DNA of 25,374 bases from Acidimicrobiaceae bacterium (GTDB taxonomy: Bacteria > Actinomycetota > Acidimicrobiia > Acidimicrobiales > RAAP-2): NCBI GenBank assembly GCA_003164275.1, contig PLSY01000398.1:13633-39006 (forward strand), read 5' to 3'. The notes under the pieces are model-generated. The model was not told where the DNA came from. It saw only the letters and a list, made by a program, of their open reading frames with translations, and did no database searches. Positions 15,137 to 21,972 of the stretch are shown here, piece after piece (position 1 is the stretch's first letter; each line of letters begins with the position of its first letter). Position numbers and translations under genes: made by a program.

Positions 15137-15183
15137 CGTGCATGAGGCCCGAACGACGCTCCGTCGATCGGGCCTCATGCACG
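15137..15183. terminator. Very stable hairpin after the rpf-like gene
   Basis: A perfect 16-bp stem (CGTGCATGAGGCCCGA with TCGGGCCTCATGCACG), one A-A mismatch, 5 further pairs (CGACG/CGTCG) and a CTC loop. It starts 60 nt after the stop at 15076. There is no T tract, so it would be a tractless terminator, an mRNA 3'-end stabiliser, or a palindromic repeat element. Confidence 0.55.
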
Positions 15184-15234
15184 TGAGCGGCTCCGAACGC
15201 ACGGCCGATCCAATCCGTTAGGCCCTCGGTCCCG

Positions 15235-15240
15235 TATAGC
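15235..15240 (+). promoter_or_regulatory. Candidate -10 box, possibly for a leaderless transcript
   Basis: TATAGC ends 4 nt before the ATG at 15245, and no Shine-Dalgarno sequence is seen there. This is the layout expected if transcription starts at or next to the A of the start codon, which is common in actinobacteria. Confidence 0.35.
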
Positions 15241-15244
15241 TTGT

Positions 15245-15718
15245 ATGAGCACACGCAACGGCACGGCCGCCCTCCACGTGCACCCAACGGGGGTCGGGCA
15301 CCATCTGAGGGCCCGGGCGCTGCTTGCCTCGCCGGGGCCGGTGGCAAGTCTCCTCTGTTGGGCCGGTGGCGCCTTGTTGGTCGTGTCCGGCGCCATCCAT
15401 CTCCACTTGTGGTCGACGGGATACCAGCACATTGCGACCATCGGCCCCCTGTTCTTGCTGCAGGGGATCGTCGGCATCCTCATCGGGCTGGCCGTGGCCG
15501 TCTCCCGGCACTACCGGGTCGCCCTGGCCGGTGCCCTGTTCGCGGCGGGCACCATCGGCGGACTGGTCCTGTCGGTCGAGGTCGGGCTGTTCGGCTTCAA
15601 GGACAGCTTCAGCGCCCCGTGGGCAACCGACTCGCTGATCATCGAGATCGCCGCCTTCATCGTCCTTGTCGCCTCTGCCTTGGTGGGTGTGCGCCATCGT
15701 GCCGACGCCCGCCTCTAG
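15245..15718 (+). CDS. Four-TM hypothetical membrane protein
   Basis: A 157-residue integral membrane protein of unknown function. Four hydrophobic segments are visible (about 32-52, 62-84, 90-112, 128-148). A conserved-looking GAIHLHLW lies at the end of the first, of the kind seen in small DoxX-like or SCO-type 4-TM proteins, and a short basic tail (VRHRADARL) closes it. No catalytic motif is seen. It converges with the glycosyltransferase gene on the opposite strand: both genes end in the same CTAG, so their stops overlap. Proteins of this kind often sit beside GT39-type transferases in actinobacteria, which suggests an envelope role, but this is context only. Confidence 0.75.
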   Translation: MSTRNGTAALHVHPTGVGHHLRARALLASPGPVASLLCWAGGALLVVSGAIHLHLWSTGYQHIATIGPLFLLQGIVGILIGLAVAVSRHYRVALAGALFAAGTIGGLVLSVEVGLFGFKDSFSAPWATDSLIIEIAAFIVLVASALVGVRHRADARL

Positions 15719-17883
15719 CGGGCGGCCGAGCTGGACACGTCGTACAGCGTGCCCGAGCTCGTACCCCCAATGGCCGACGACGAGACCTCGGTCCCGTGGG
15801 CCTCGACCCAACTATCGACGGCACTGACCGTCGACCCTCCGCCTCCGCCTCCGCCTCCGCCTCCGCCGCCCACCAGGACGTAGTGGACTTCCCCGCTTGC
15901 CACCATGGCCTTGAACTGGGCCAGCGTCGGGGCAGGGTCGCTGCCCGTGAACCCGCCCATGGCCATCACTCCCTGGCCGGTGGCGAGAATGATGGTGGCG
16001 GCCGTCTGCGAGCCGGAGACGGCGACGATGTACCGGGCCGACCCCTTGTGGGCGACCAGGTACTTGTCGAGGGCAGTGTCCGTGCCGGAGGCCCCTGCGG
16101 CCGCGGCGGTGCGGGTGACGCCGCTCGGAGCCGTCCCGGTCCGGGAGCCGGAGGCTCTTTCCGCCTTGGTGTTGGCCGCGGCGGACTTGGTCGCCCCGGT
16201 CTCGGTCTCCCCACTGGAAGCCGAGTTACGAGTGGTGCCCCGAGCACCGAAGCCCGGAGTTCCCGTGGAGGACCCACCTGATCCAACCGCACCGGGCGCC
16301 CCGCCGCCAAAGCCTGCTCCGCTGGGTATCCCTCCGCCCCCTCCGTCCGCCCCGCTGGACGGCCCGGCGCTGACGATCGAGCCGGTGGGTGGGTTGGCAA
16401 TGGTGGTGGCCGCATACGCCGCCGGGCCGGCGAGCATGCTGACCGCGGCGACAACGGCCACCGCGGCGAGCACGATCCGTTGCCGGACAGCGCCGAGGGT
16501 GAAGAGCAAGAGGGTCGAAGCGGCGAGGGCACCGACCACCAACAAGGTGGCCGGGAGCCACGTGTCGTACCCCTTCGTGCGCTCGAGCAACACAGCAGCC
16601 CAGGTCGAGGTGGCGACAACGGTCAAAGGGAGCATCCACGACCAGACCCGGGACCTCTTCGCCAGCTTCCACATGGAGACGACTCCAGCGCCGACCAAGG
16701 CTGCGATAGCTGGAGCCAACACGACGGTGTAGTAGGGATGGAACGTACCCTTGGCGTCACTGAACACCACCAGGTACATGGCCATCCATCCGGCCCACAA
16801 CACCAGGCCGGAACGGAGCCGGCCCGTTCGACCACTGCCCCTCGACAGCCACCAGGTGGCGACGACGCCCAACAGGGCGGCGGGCAGGAGCCAGGAGATC
16901 TGGCCCCCGATCTCCTGGTTGAACATCCGCAGGATTCCCCTCGCTCCGCCGAACGTGGCGCCGCCCCCACCCCCACCACTGCTCGAGCCGGTGATGCGCG
17001 ACAGCCCGTTGTAGCCAAAGATCAAGTTGAGTTCGGAGTTGTCGGTACTGCCGCCGAGGTAGGGACGAGAAGACGCCGGCCAAAGCTCGACGATGGCCAC
17101 CCACCATCCGCTTGCAACCACCAGGGCAACCGTGGCCCACACCAGCTGCAGCACCCGGCGGCGCAGGCGCGGCGAGCCGCACCAGAGATAGGCGAGGGCC
17201 AAGGCGGGCAGCACGATGAAAGCCTCGAGCGTCTTTGTCGTGAAGGCCACCCCGACGAGAGCGCCGGCGATGACCAGCCGATTGGTCTTGCCCGTCTCTA
17301 TGGCTGACCACACCGCCCAGGCGGCGGCGACCAACAGCAGTGTCAAGAGGGCGTCGGGGTTGTTGTACCGGAACATGGCGACGGCGATGGGGGTGAGGGC
17401 CAGAGCCACAGCAGAGAACACCGCGGCGGGCTCCCCGGCCCAGCGTCGGACCAGGCGGTAGACGATCATCACGGTTGCCATGCCGGCCAGAGCCTCGGGC
17501 AGGAGCATCGACCAGGTCGAGAAGCCGAAAATTCGCCCCGACAGCTCCATCACCCATAGCGAGGCCGGTGGCTTGTCGACGGTGATGAAGTTGCCGGGGT
17601 CGATGGAGCCGAAAAACAGGGCCTTCCAGCTGATCGTCCCGCTCTTCACGGCGGCGGCGTAGAACGAGTTGGCCATCCCGCCGCTACCCAGGTTCCACGT
17701 GTAGAGGAACAAGGTCAACATTGCAATGCCGACCCGGGCCGGGACCGACCAGGCCGGCCGACCTGCCTCCTGCCACCACCGGTGGTGCGAATGCCTCGGC
17801 CTCGATCGAGTGAGGCCAGCGGGCTGGCCCGGGGTGGCATGGTCCAGGTCGGTGCGCGTTGGCATGGGAGTCAAGGTGGTCAT
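15715..17883 (-). CDS. GT39-type (ArnT/PMT-like) membrane glycosyltransferase
   Basis: A 722-residue GT-C fold transferase with about 11-13 membrane segments. It uses polyprenyl-phosphate sugars to glycosylate an acceptor on the outer face of the membrane. The N-terminal loop carries the family text SFYAAAVKSG, FFGSIDPGNF and TVDKPPASLW, followed by MFRYNNPDALLTLL. After the last membrane segment (about 515) comes a Gly/Ser/Thr-rich extracytoplasmic part, then a small domain with YIVAVSGSQTA and MGGFTGSDP, a run of 12 Gly (672-683) and a final SWVEAHGTEV segment. ATG 17883 is chosen because it overlaps the stop of the GT2-GtrA gene (ATGA). An in-frame extension to 17955 lies wholly inside that gene. 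The partner gene would supply the lipid-linked sugar. Confidence 0.92.
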   Translation of the reverse strand: MTTLTPMPTRTDLDHATPGQPAGLTRSRPRHSHHRWWQEAGRPAWSVPARVGIAMLTLFLYTWNLGSGGMANSFYAAAVKSGTISWKALFFGSIDPGNFITVDKPPASLWVMELSGRIFGFSTWSMLLPEALAGMATVMIVYRLVRRWAGEPAAVFSAVALALTPIAVAMFRYNNPDALLTLLLVAAAWAVWSAIETGKTNRLVIAGALVGVAFTTKTLEAFIVLPALALAYLWCGSPRLRRRVLQLVWATVALVVASGWWVAIVELWPASSRPYLGGSTDNSELNLIFGYNGLSRITGSSSGGGGGGATFGGARGILRMFNQEIGGQISWLLPAALLGVVATWWLSRGSGRTGRLRSGLVLWAGWMAMYLVVFSDAKGTFHPYYTVVLAPAIAALVGAGVVSMWKLAKRSRVWSWMLPLTVVATSTWAAVLLERTKGYDTWLPATLLVVGALAASTLLLFTLGAVRQRIVLAAVAVVAAVSMLAGPAAYAATTIANPPTGSIVSAGPSSGADGGGGGIPSGAGFGGGAPGAVGSGGSSTGTPGFGARGTTRNSASSGETETGATKSAAANTKAERASGSRTGTAPSGVTRTAAAAGASGTDTALDKYLVAHKGSARYIVAVSGSQTAATIILATGQGVMAMGGFTGSDPAPTLAQFKAMVASGEVHYVLVGGGGGGGGGGGGSTVSAVDSWVEAHGTEVSSSAIGGTSSGTLYDVSSSAAR
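15835..15870 (-). repeat. GGC/GGA microsatellite encoding 12 glycines
   Basis: On the coding strand the codons alternate GGC and GGA five times within a 12-codon glycine run near the C-terminus of the GT39 protein. A hexanucleotide repeat of this kind can change length by slippage without breaking the frame. Confidence 0.9.
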
Positions 17884-19175
17884 GACTGCGGGCTCCTTCG
17901 GACGGACTGGGGGGTGGATGGTTGATGGCTCCGGGTGTGGCACCTGAACGACCACGACCTCAAGACGATGAATCGGACGAGGGCGGCAACCGCCGTACCG
18001 GCGGTCACCGCAACCAAGTCGGCCCCGAGTGATGCACCGGGCCAGAGATCGACGATGAAGAGGGCGACCGACGTCAGCGCCGCGCAGGTGGCAAAGGCCA
18101 CGGCACCTCCGCCCAGCTGGTCGCGGAAGCGGAACGGACCGCGGGCCCCGAAGGTGAATCGGGCGTGGGCGGCGGTGTTCGCCACCGTGCAGGCGGCAAG
18201 GGCGACCAGATTGGCCACATACAACGGAAGCGCCGGGCGGAACAGGGCGAACAGTATGAGGTAGGCCACGGTGCTGGCCAAACCGACTCCGGCGAAACGT
18301 GTCACCTCATCGACCTCGTCGTTCAGTGCCGAGGCACCAGCCTCAGCCGCCCGGCCCCGTCCAGCCGCGAAGCCCCTGGCCATCCTGGCCAGCCCCAACA
18401 CGTCGTTCTTGGCCGTGCTGGCGATGTGGACTCGGGAGTCAGCGTCATCGACCCAGTCGACCGGCACCTCGTGGATGCGCAGCCCGTTGCGCTCGGCCAG
18501 CAACAACAGCTCGGTATCGAAGAACCACTCGTTGTCCTCGATCAGCGGAAGGAGTGAGGTGGCGGCATCGCGGCGAAGGGCCTTGAATCCGCACTGGGCG
18601 TCGGAGAACCGGCTGCGCAGCGTGGCCTTCACCATGAGGTTGTAGGTGCGTGAGATCAACTCGCGCTTCGGTCCCCGAACCACTCGGGCTCCGGCCGCCA
18701 GCCGGGTGCCGATGGCCACATCGCTGTGGCCTGAGATCAAAGGGGCCACCAACGGCAAGAGGGCTCCGAGGTCGGTCGACAGGTCGACGTCCATATAGGC
18801 CACGACCTCAGCGTCACTCGCCATCCACGCCGATCGGAGGGCCCGGCCACGTCCTTTCTGCTCCAGACGCACGGCCCGGACCCCAGGCGTGGAGCTGGCC
18901 AGCTGCGAGGCGATGGCCCACGTGCCATCGGTGCTGGCATTGTCGGCGATGGTGACGACCGAGGCGAACGGGATGGATCGATCGAGGTAGGACCGCAGCC
19001 GTCGAACGCTGGCTTCGAGCACTCGTTGCTCGTTGTAGACGGGCAGGACGATCTCGATCACCGTGGACAGACGGCTGAGTCCGGCCGCACTCTGTGGGGA
19101 GAGGAGAGCATTCATGGACCAGATGGTGCGGGAGTCGATTGTGGGTTGGCTGTGAGCCTCCTGATCGGCGGCCAT
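17880..19175 (-). CDS. GT2 polyprenyl-phosphate glycosyltransferase fused to GtrA domain
   Basis: A 431-residue two-domain protein. Residues about 38-275 are a DPM1-type GT2 domain (IEIVLPVYNEQ, ADNASTDGT, KGRGRALRSAW, the DVD metal motif at 129-131, then DAQCGFKALRR), which transfers a sugar from a nucleotide donor to polyprenyl phosphate on the inner face. Residues about 287-415 form a four-TM GtrA domain (VTRFAGVGLASTVAYLILF, NTAAHARFTF), the type linked to moving such lipids across the membrane. The stop overlaps the GT39 start, so donor synthesis, transport and transfer are encoded as one unit. ATG 19175 is the first start; ATG 19115 (MNALLSP) is nearer the conserved domain and equally possible. 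Confidence 0.92.
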   Translation of the reverse strand: MAADQEAHSQPTIDSRTIWSMNALLSPQSAAGLSRLSTVIEIVLPVYNEQRVLEASVRRLRSYLDRSIPFASVVTIADNASTDGTWAIASQLASSTPGVRAVRLEQKGRGRALRSAWMASDAEVVAYMDVDLSTDLGALLPLVAPLISGHSDVAIGTRLAAGARVVRGPKRELISRTYNLMVKATLRSRFSDAQCGFKALRRDAATSLLPLIEDNEWFFDTELLLLAERNGLRIHEVPVDWVDDADSRVHIASTAKNDVLGLARMARGFAAGRGRAAEAGASALNDEVDEVTRFAGVGLASTVAYLILFALFRPALPLYVANLVALAACTVANTAAHARFTFGARGPFRFRDQLGGGAVAFATCAALTSVALFIVDLWPGASLGADLVAVTAGTAVAALVRFIVLRSWSFRCHTRSHQPSTPQSVRRSPQS

Positions 19176-19255
19176 GAGATTGAGGGCCCGCTACTTTCAG
19201 CGCATCCATCAGCCGGACCCAGGGGGCGCACAGCTGGAAGGCACACCATGGAGCC

Positions 19256-19882
19256 ATGCTCACCATGTCTCAGCCGACGCTCGACTGCCCTCCGGGCACA
19301 CCGGCGCCCGAGAGCGATGGCGCGTCGCTCTGGCGCATCCACCGCGAAACCATCATCCGGGTCCTCCGCTACGCCGCCGTGTCATTGGTGGCGACGGCCA
19401 CGAGCACGCTCTCGCTCGGAGTCATGGTCGGCCTCATGGGCTTTTCCGCCGTGTGGTCGAACGTCGCCGCCACGGCCATCGGCACCATCCCCTCGTTCGA
19501 ACTCAACCGGCGCTGGGTGTGGAAGCGGACCGATCAGCGCTCGATGCTCCGACAAGTGGTCCCGTTCTGCGCCCTGTCACTCGCCGGCCTGGTCGTCTCC
19601 ACCGTGGCCGTCGGAGTGGTGTCGAGCTACACCTCGGGCTGGAGCCGGTTGGACCACACGCTCGCCGTCGAATTCGCCAATCTGGCCGCCTATGGATCGC
19701 TATGGATCGTGCAGTACCAGCTCCTCAACCGGTTCCTGTTCGCCGGACAGGCGAGAGCGTCGTCATTCACAGGTGACGACCAGACAACCCACAGCTCGCC
19801 CGGATCCCGCCCTCCGATGCTGACCAGCACCGGGCAAGCCGCAACCACGACGGGAATGAGGTACCACGATGGAACGCGATGA
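19256..19882 (+). CDS. GtrA family membrane protein
   Basis: A 208-residue protein with four membrane segments (about 38-60, 64-82, 98-122, 138-160) and the GtrA signature in the second/third region (TIPSFELNRRWVWKR), known from flippase-like proteins of lipid-linked sugars. The hydrophilic tail after residue 165 is Ser/Thr/Gly-rich and not conserved in the family. It is divergent from the GT2-GtrA gene with 80 nt between, where both promoters must lie, and its end overlaps the next gene by 14 nt. GGAG 4 nt before ATG 19256 supports the start; ATG 19265 is an alternative. It is a second GtrA beside the fused one, so the locus may handle two lipid-linked sugars. Confidence 0.88.
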   Translation: MLTMSQPTLDCPPGTPAPESDGASLWRIHRETIIRVLRYAAVSLVATATSTLSLGVMVGLMGFSAVWSNVAATAIGTIPSFELNRRWVWKRTDQRSMLRQVVPFCALSLAGLVVSTVAVGVVSSYTSGWSRLDHTLAVEFANLAAYGSLWIVQYQLLNRFLFAGQARASSFTGDDQTTHSSPGSRPPMLTSTGQAATTTGMRYHDGTR

Positions 19883-20489
19883 CGTAGCCGGCCAGGCCAT
19901 GGGCCCGACCCCAAACGAAGCCAGCGCCGAGGGCGCAACCCCATTCCGCCGGCATCCCGTTGGCTGGACGGTGGCCGCCGGCGGGCTGGCCGCCATGCTC
20001 GCCTTCGGCGGTTACGGCGTCACTCAGGCCGCAGCAACGAGTGCCACCGGATCGGGGGTCTCGGCGTTCGGAGGGGGTGGGACAGGTGGCCCGCCGGGGG
20101 TTCCGTCGGCCTCGAGAGGAACGCCCGGAGCCCAGACATCGGCCGGCTCACTGGCCGCAAGTGCGTCGACCGCATCATCGGCCAGGTCAGAGAGCCGCAC
20201 GTCGGCCGACCGCTCAGAAAACGCCACGGCGGGGATCATCACTGCCTTCTCGGGGGACTCGATCACGCTGCGGACTCGCGAACGCTCGACCCTCGTGGTC
20301 ATCGTCACATCGGCGACGGTGTTGCAGGAGGGCACGACGAAAGTGGCGAGCTCAGCCCTCAAGAAGGGCGATCTCGCCATGGTGGTTGGCTCGACGTCAT
20401 CAGACGGAACCGTGAGAGCTTCGACCATCACCTTCGGGTCTACTCCGAACGGAGCTCCCGGCACTGGTGCTTCAGCTCCGACGGCTTGA
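19869..20489 (+). CDS. Membrane-anchored DUF5666-like protein
   Basis: A 206-residue protein with one membrane segment (about 31-50, VGWTVAAGGLAAMLAFGGYGV), a low-complexity Gly/Ser/Thr/Ala linker (55-115) and a small beta-rich domain (about 117-190) of the DUF5666 kind (AGIITAFSGDSITLRTRE, VTSATVLQEG, LKKGDLAMVVGS, DGTVRASTITFG). Function is unknown; the domain is probably extracytoplasmic. GAGG 8 nt upstream fixes the ATG. It overlaps the GtrA gene by 14 nt and is likely cotranscribed with it. The Ser/Thr-rich linker would be a plausible acceptor for O-glycosylation by the neighbouring GT39 enzyme, but this is inference. Confidence 0.72.
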   Translation: MERDDVAGQAMGPTPNEASAEGATPFRRHPVGWTVAAGGLAAMLAFGGYGVTQAAATSATGSGVSAFGGGGTGGPPGVPSASRGTPGAQTSAGSLAASASTASSARSESRTSADRSENATAGIITAFSGDSITLRTRERSTLVVIVTSATVLQEGTTKVASSALKKGDLAMVVGSTSSDGTVRASTITFGSTPNGAPGTGASAPTA

Positions 20490-20521
20490 GTCGCCCGAGC
20501 TTACAAACCCCTGCGGGCAGC

Positions 20522-20565
20522 CGACCCGACGACCAGATCCGGCGAACCGGGTGGGCGTCGGGTCG
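20522..20565. terminator. Hairpin between converging genes
   Basis: A perfect 10-bp outer stem (CGACCCGACG/CGTCGGGTCG) encloses an inner 6-bp stem with a CGAA loop (ATCCGG/CCGGGT). It lies between the stops of the DUF5666-like gene (+) and the cold-shock gene (-), so it may terminate both. No T tract follows on either strand. A competing hairpin (20558-20575) overlaps its right arm. Confidence 0.45.
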
Positions 20566-20583
20566 ACTCCCGACAGAGTCAAA

Positions 20584-20787
20584 TCAGATCTTGCGGACCT
20601 GGCTTGCCTGCAGGCCCTTTTGGCCCTGCTTGGTCTCGAACTCCACACGCTGGCCTTCTGCGAGGTCGCGGAAGCCCTCCATCTGGATCTCCGACTGGTG
20701 AACGAAGAGATCATCCCCGCCGCCGTCAGGCGTGATAAATCCGAAGCCCTTTTCGGCGTTGAACCACTTAACTGCACCTACACCCAT
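20584..20787 (-). CDS. Cold-shock protein (CspA family)
   Basis: A 67-residue single-domain RNA/DNA chaperone, the standard Csp length. RNP1 is KGFGFI (13-18) and RNP2 LFVHQ (27-31). The opening [13 protein letters not shown] and the [15 protein letters not shown] block are typical of actinobacterial CspA-type proteins. ATG 20787 is preceded by AAGGAG about 8 nt upstream, which decides the start against an upstream in-frame ATG at 20832. The gene is monocistronic. Its upstream region holds a strong hairpin (20891-20910) that could sit in a long 5' UTR, as in the temperature-controlled csp genes of other bacteria. Confidence 0.96.
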   Translation of the reverse strand: MGVGAVKWFNAEKGFGFITPDGGGDDLFVHQSEIQMEGFRDLAEGQRVEFETKQGQKGLQASQVRKI

Positions 20788-20890
20788 AACTGTGTCTCCT
20801 TGAAATTCACGCACTGTAACGCGGGGATCCATTGTGAAGCCCTACATGCCTTCGGCCCGCGTGATTGGGTCGACGACCCTAGTAGCCTAG

Positions 20891-20910
20891 GCGGTGGAGC
20901 CGTCCACCGC
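20891..20910 (+). terminator. 8-bp hairpin with T-rich 3' flank upstream of csp
   Basis: GCGGTGGA-gccg-TCCACCGC is perfect and is followed on the plus strand by AGTTATTTCTC. It therefore looks like an intrinsic terminator facing right, although no rightward gene ends nearby. On the minus strand it lies 104 nt before the csp start and may be a 5' UTR structure. Confidence 0.35.
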
Positions 20911-20988
20911 AGTTATTTCTCAATGGGCTCGTGACCGGGCGCAAAAACAGCGGGCGAACAGGCCATCCAGCCAGGGCGAGCGGCCTCC

Positions 20989-21786
20989 CTATGAGGGCTT
21001 GGCCTCGGCCATTCCTCCGTCGGACGCCGGGGCCTGCGCCCTCTCGTCGTCGGCATCGGTCCTCCGCATCGACACCCGCTCGGCCCAGGTGAGACCGGTG
21101 GGAGCGCTCCCGGCCGCCTCGAAGATCTCGGTGAGGACCATGACCGTGAAGGTGATGAAGAAGATGGGCTCGACCAGGGTGCCCAGTCGATCGGTCAGGT
21201 AGGCGAGACCCAGTAGCGGGTAGCCGATGACCAGTGCCTTCACGACGAGGCGATAGGACGTGGCCTGGGGCGTCGACTGGTTGCGGGTGCGACGCATGGC
21301 CAGAACGGCGGCAGTGGTCAAGGTGGCGAACTCGGCGATTCCCGAGACCACGTGGATGTAGTGGTGGATCGGAAGCTGCAGGTGCCACTCGAGGTTCCGA
21401 CAGGCTGCGCTGAGGCCCTCAGCACAGGCGTAGGGATAGCGGCCCCCTATCGCCCCGGAGACAGCGAAGACGACCATCCACTTCCACTCCCGACGGGCCA
21501 CGCCCTGGACGGCCGATCCCCGAAGGAGGAGGGCAGCGGTCAACAAGATGCCGGCCAGAAGGTCGGCATCGGACATCAGGGCGGCGTGAGGCCGTCCTGT
21601 TGCCTCGAGATCGGAGAAGAACCCGTTGACCGAAGGCATGAGCCCGGGCACGAAGGGCACCACCACCCACCAGTTGTAGGCCAGCACGCCGGCCACGGCC
21701 AAGACCTTTGCCGCGGCCAGGCGTGCGGTGTCGTCCTCGCTCACCGAGGAGGGGCGAAGCCCTGACGGAATGGCCGCTAACTGCAC
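20989..21786 (-). CDS. DUF998-like integral membrane protein
   Basis: A 265-residue membrane protein with about six hydrophobic segments (first about 25-47, last about 205-228). The loop after the first segment (VNGFFSDLEATGRPHA) and SDADLLAGILLTAALLL match the DUF998 pattern, whose members have no settled function. Four conserved-looking Trp, Tyr and Cys residues lie around the central loop (YPYACAEG, CRNLEWHLQ), and two His are in LPIHHYIHVVSG. The C-terminus is charged and probably cytoplasmic. GTG 21786 has AAGG about 11 nt upstream; GTG 21744 is an alternative. It is divergent from the peptidase gene, with a shared 186-nt upstream region in which I could not fix promoters. Confidence 0.72.
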   Translation of the reverse strand: MQLAAIPSGLRPSSVSEDDTARLAAAKVLAVAGVLAYNWWVVVPFVPGLMPSVNGFFSDLEATGRPHAALMSDADLLAGILLTAALLLRGSAVQGVARREWKWMVVFAVSGAIGGRYPYACAEGLSAACRNLEWHLQLPIHHYIHVVSGIAEFATLTTAAVLAMRRTRNQSTPQATSYRLVVKALVIGYPLLGLAYLTDRLGTLVEPIFFITFTVMVLTEIFEAAGSAPTGLTWAERVSMRRTDADDERAQAPASDGGMAEAKPS

Positions 21787-21972
21787 GGCAGATCCAACCT
21801 TGTTGTGGTCGCAATCATTCCCACCACCCCCTTGCTGGCCAAGAGCGTCTTCCCGAAGTAGCCGCCGACACCTCTCTGCCTGTTGAGCATCCGCCTCATG
21901 GGGGATGCCATACCCACCCAGAATGTCTATTCAATCAGGGAAGATGCCCGGGCGCTGCTACGTTCCCCGGCC

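Noticed and set aside
20555..20577. T-arm-like sequence GTCGGG-TCGACT-CCCGAC, suggesting a tRNA or tRNA remnant (attachment site)
   Set aside because: The loop has 6 nt instead of 7 with no GTTC start, and no acceptor, D or anticodon arm can be built around it; it is better explained as a competing hairpin between convergent genes.
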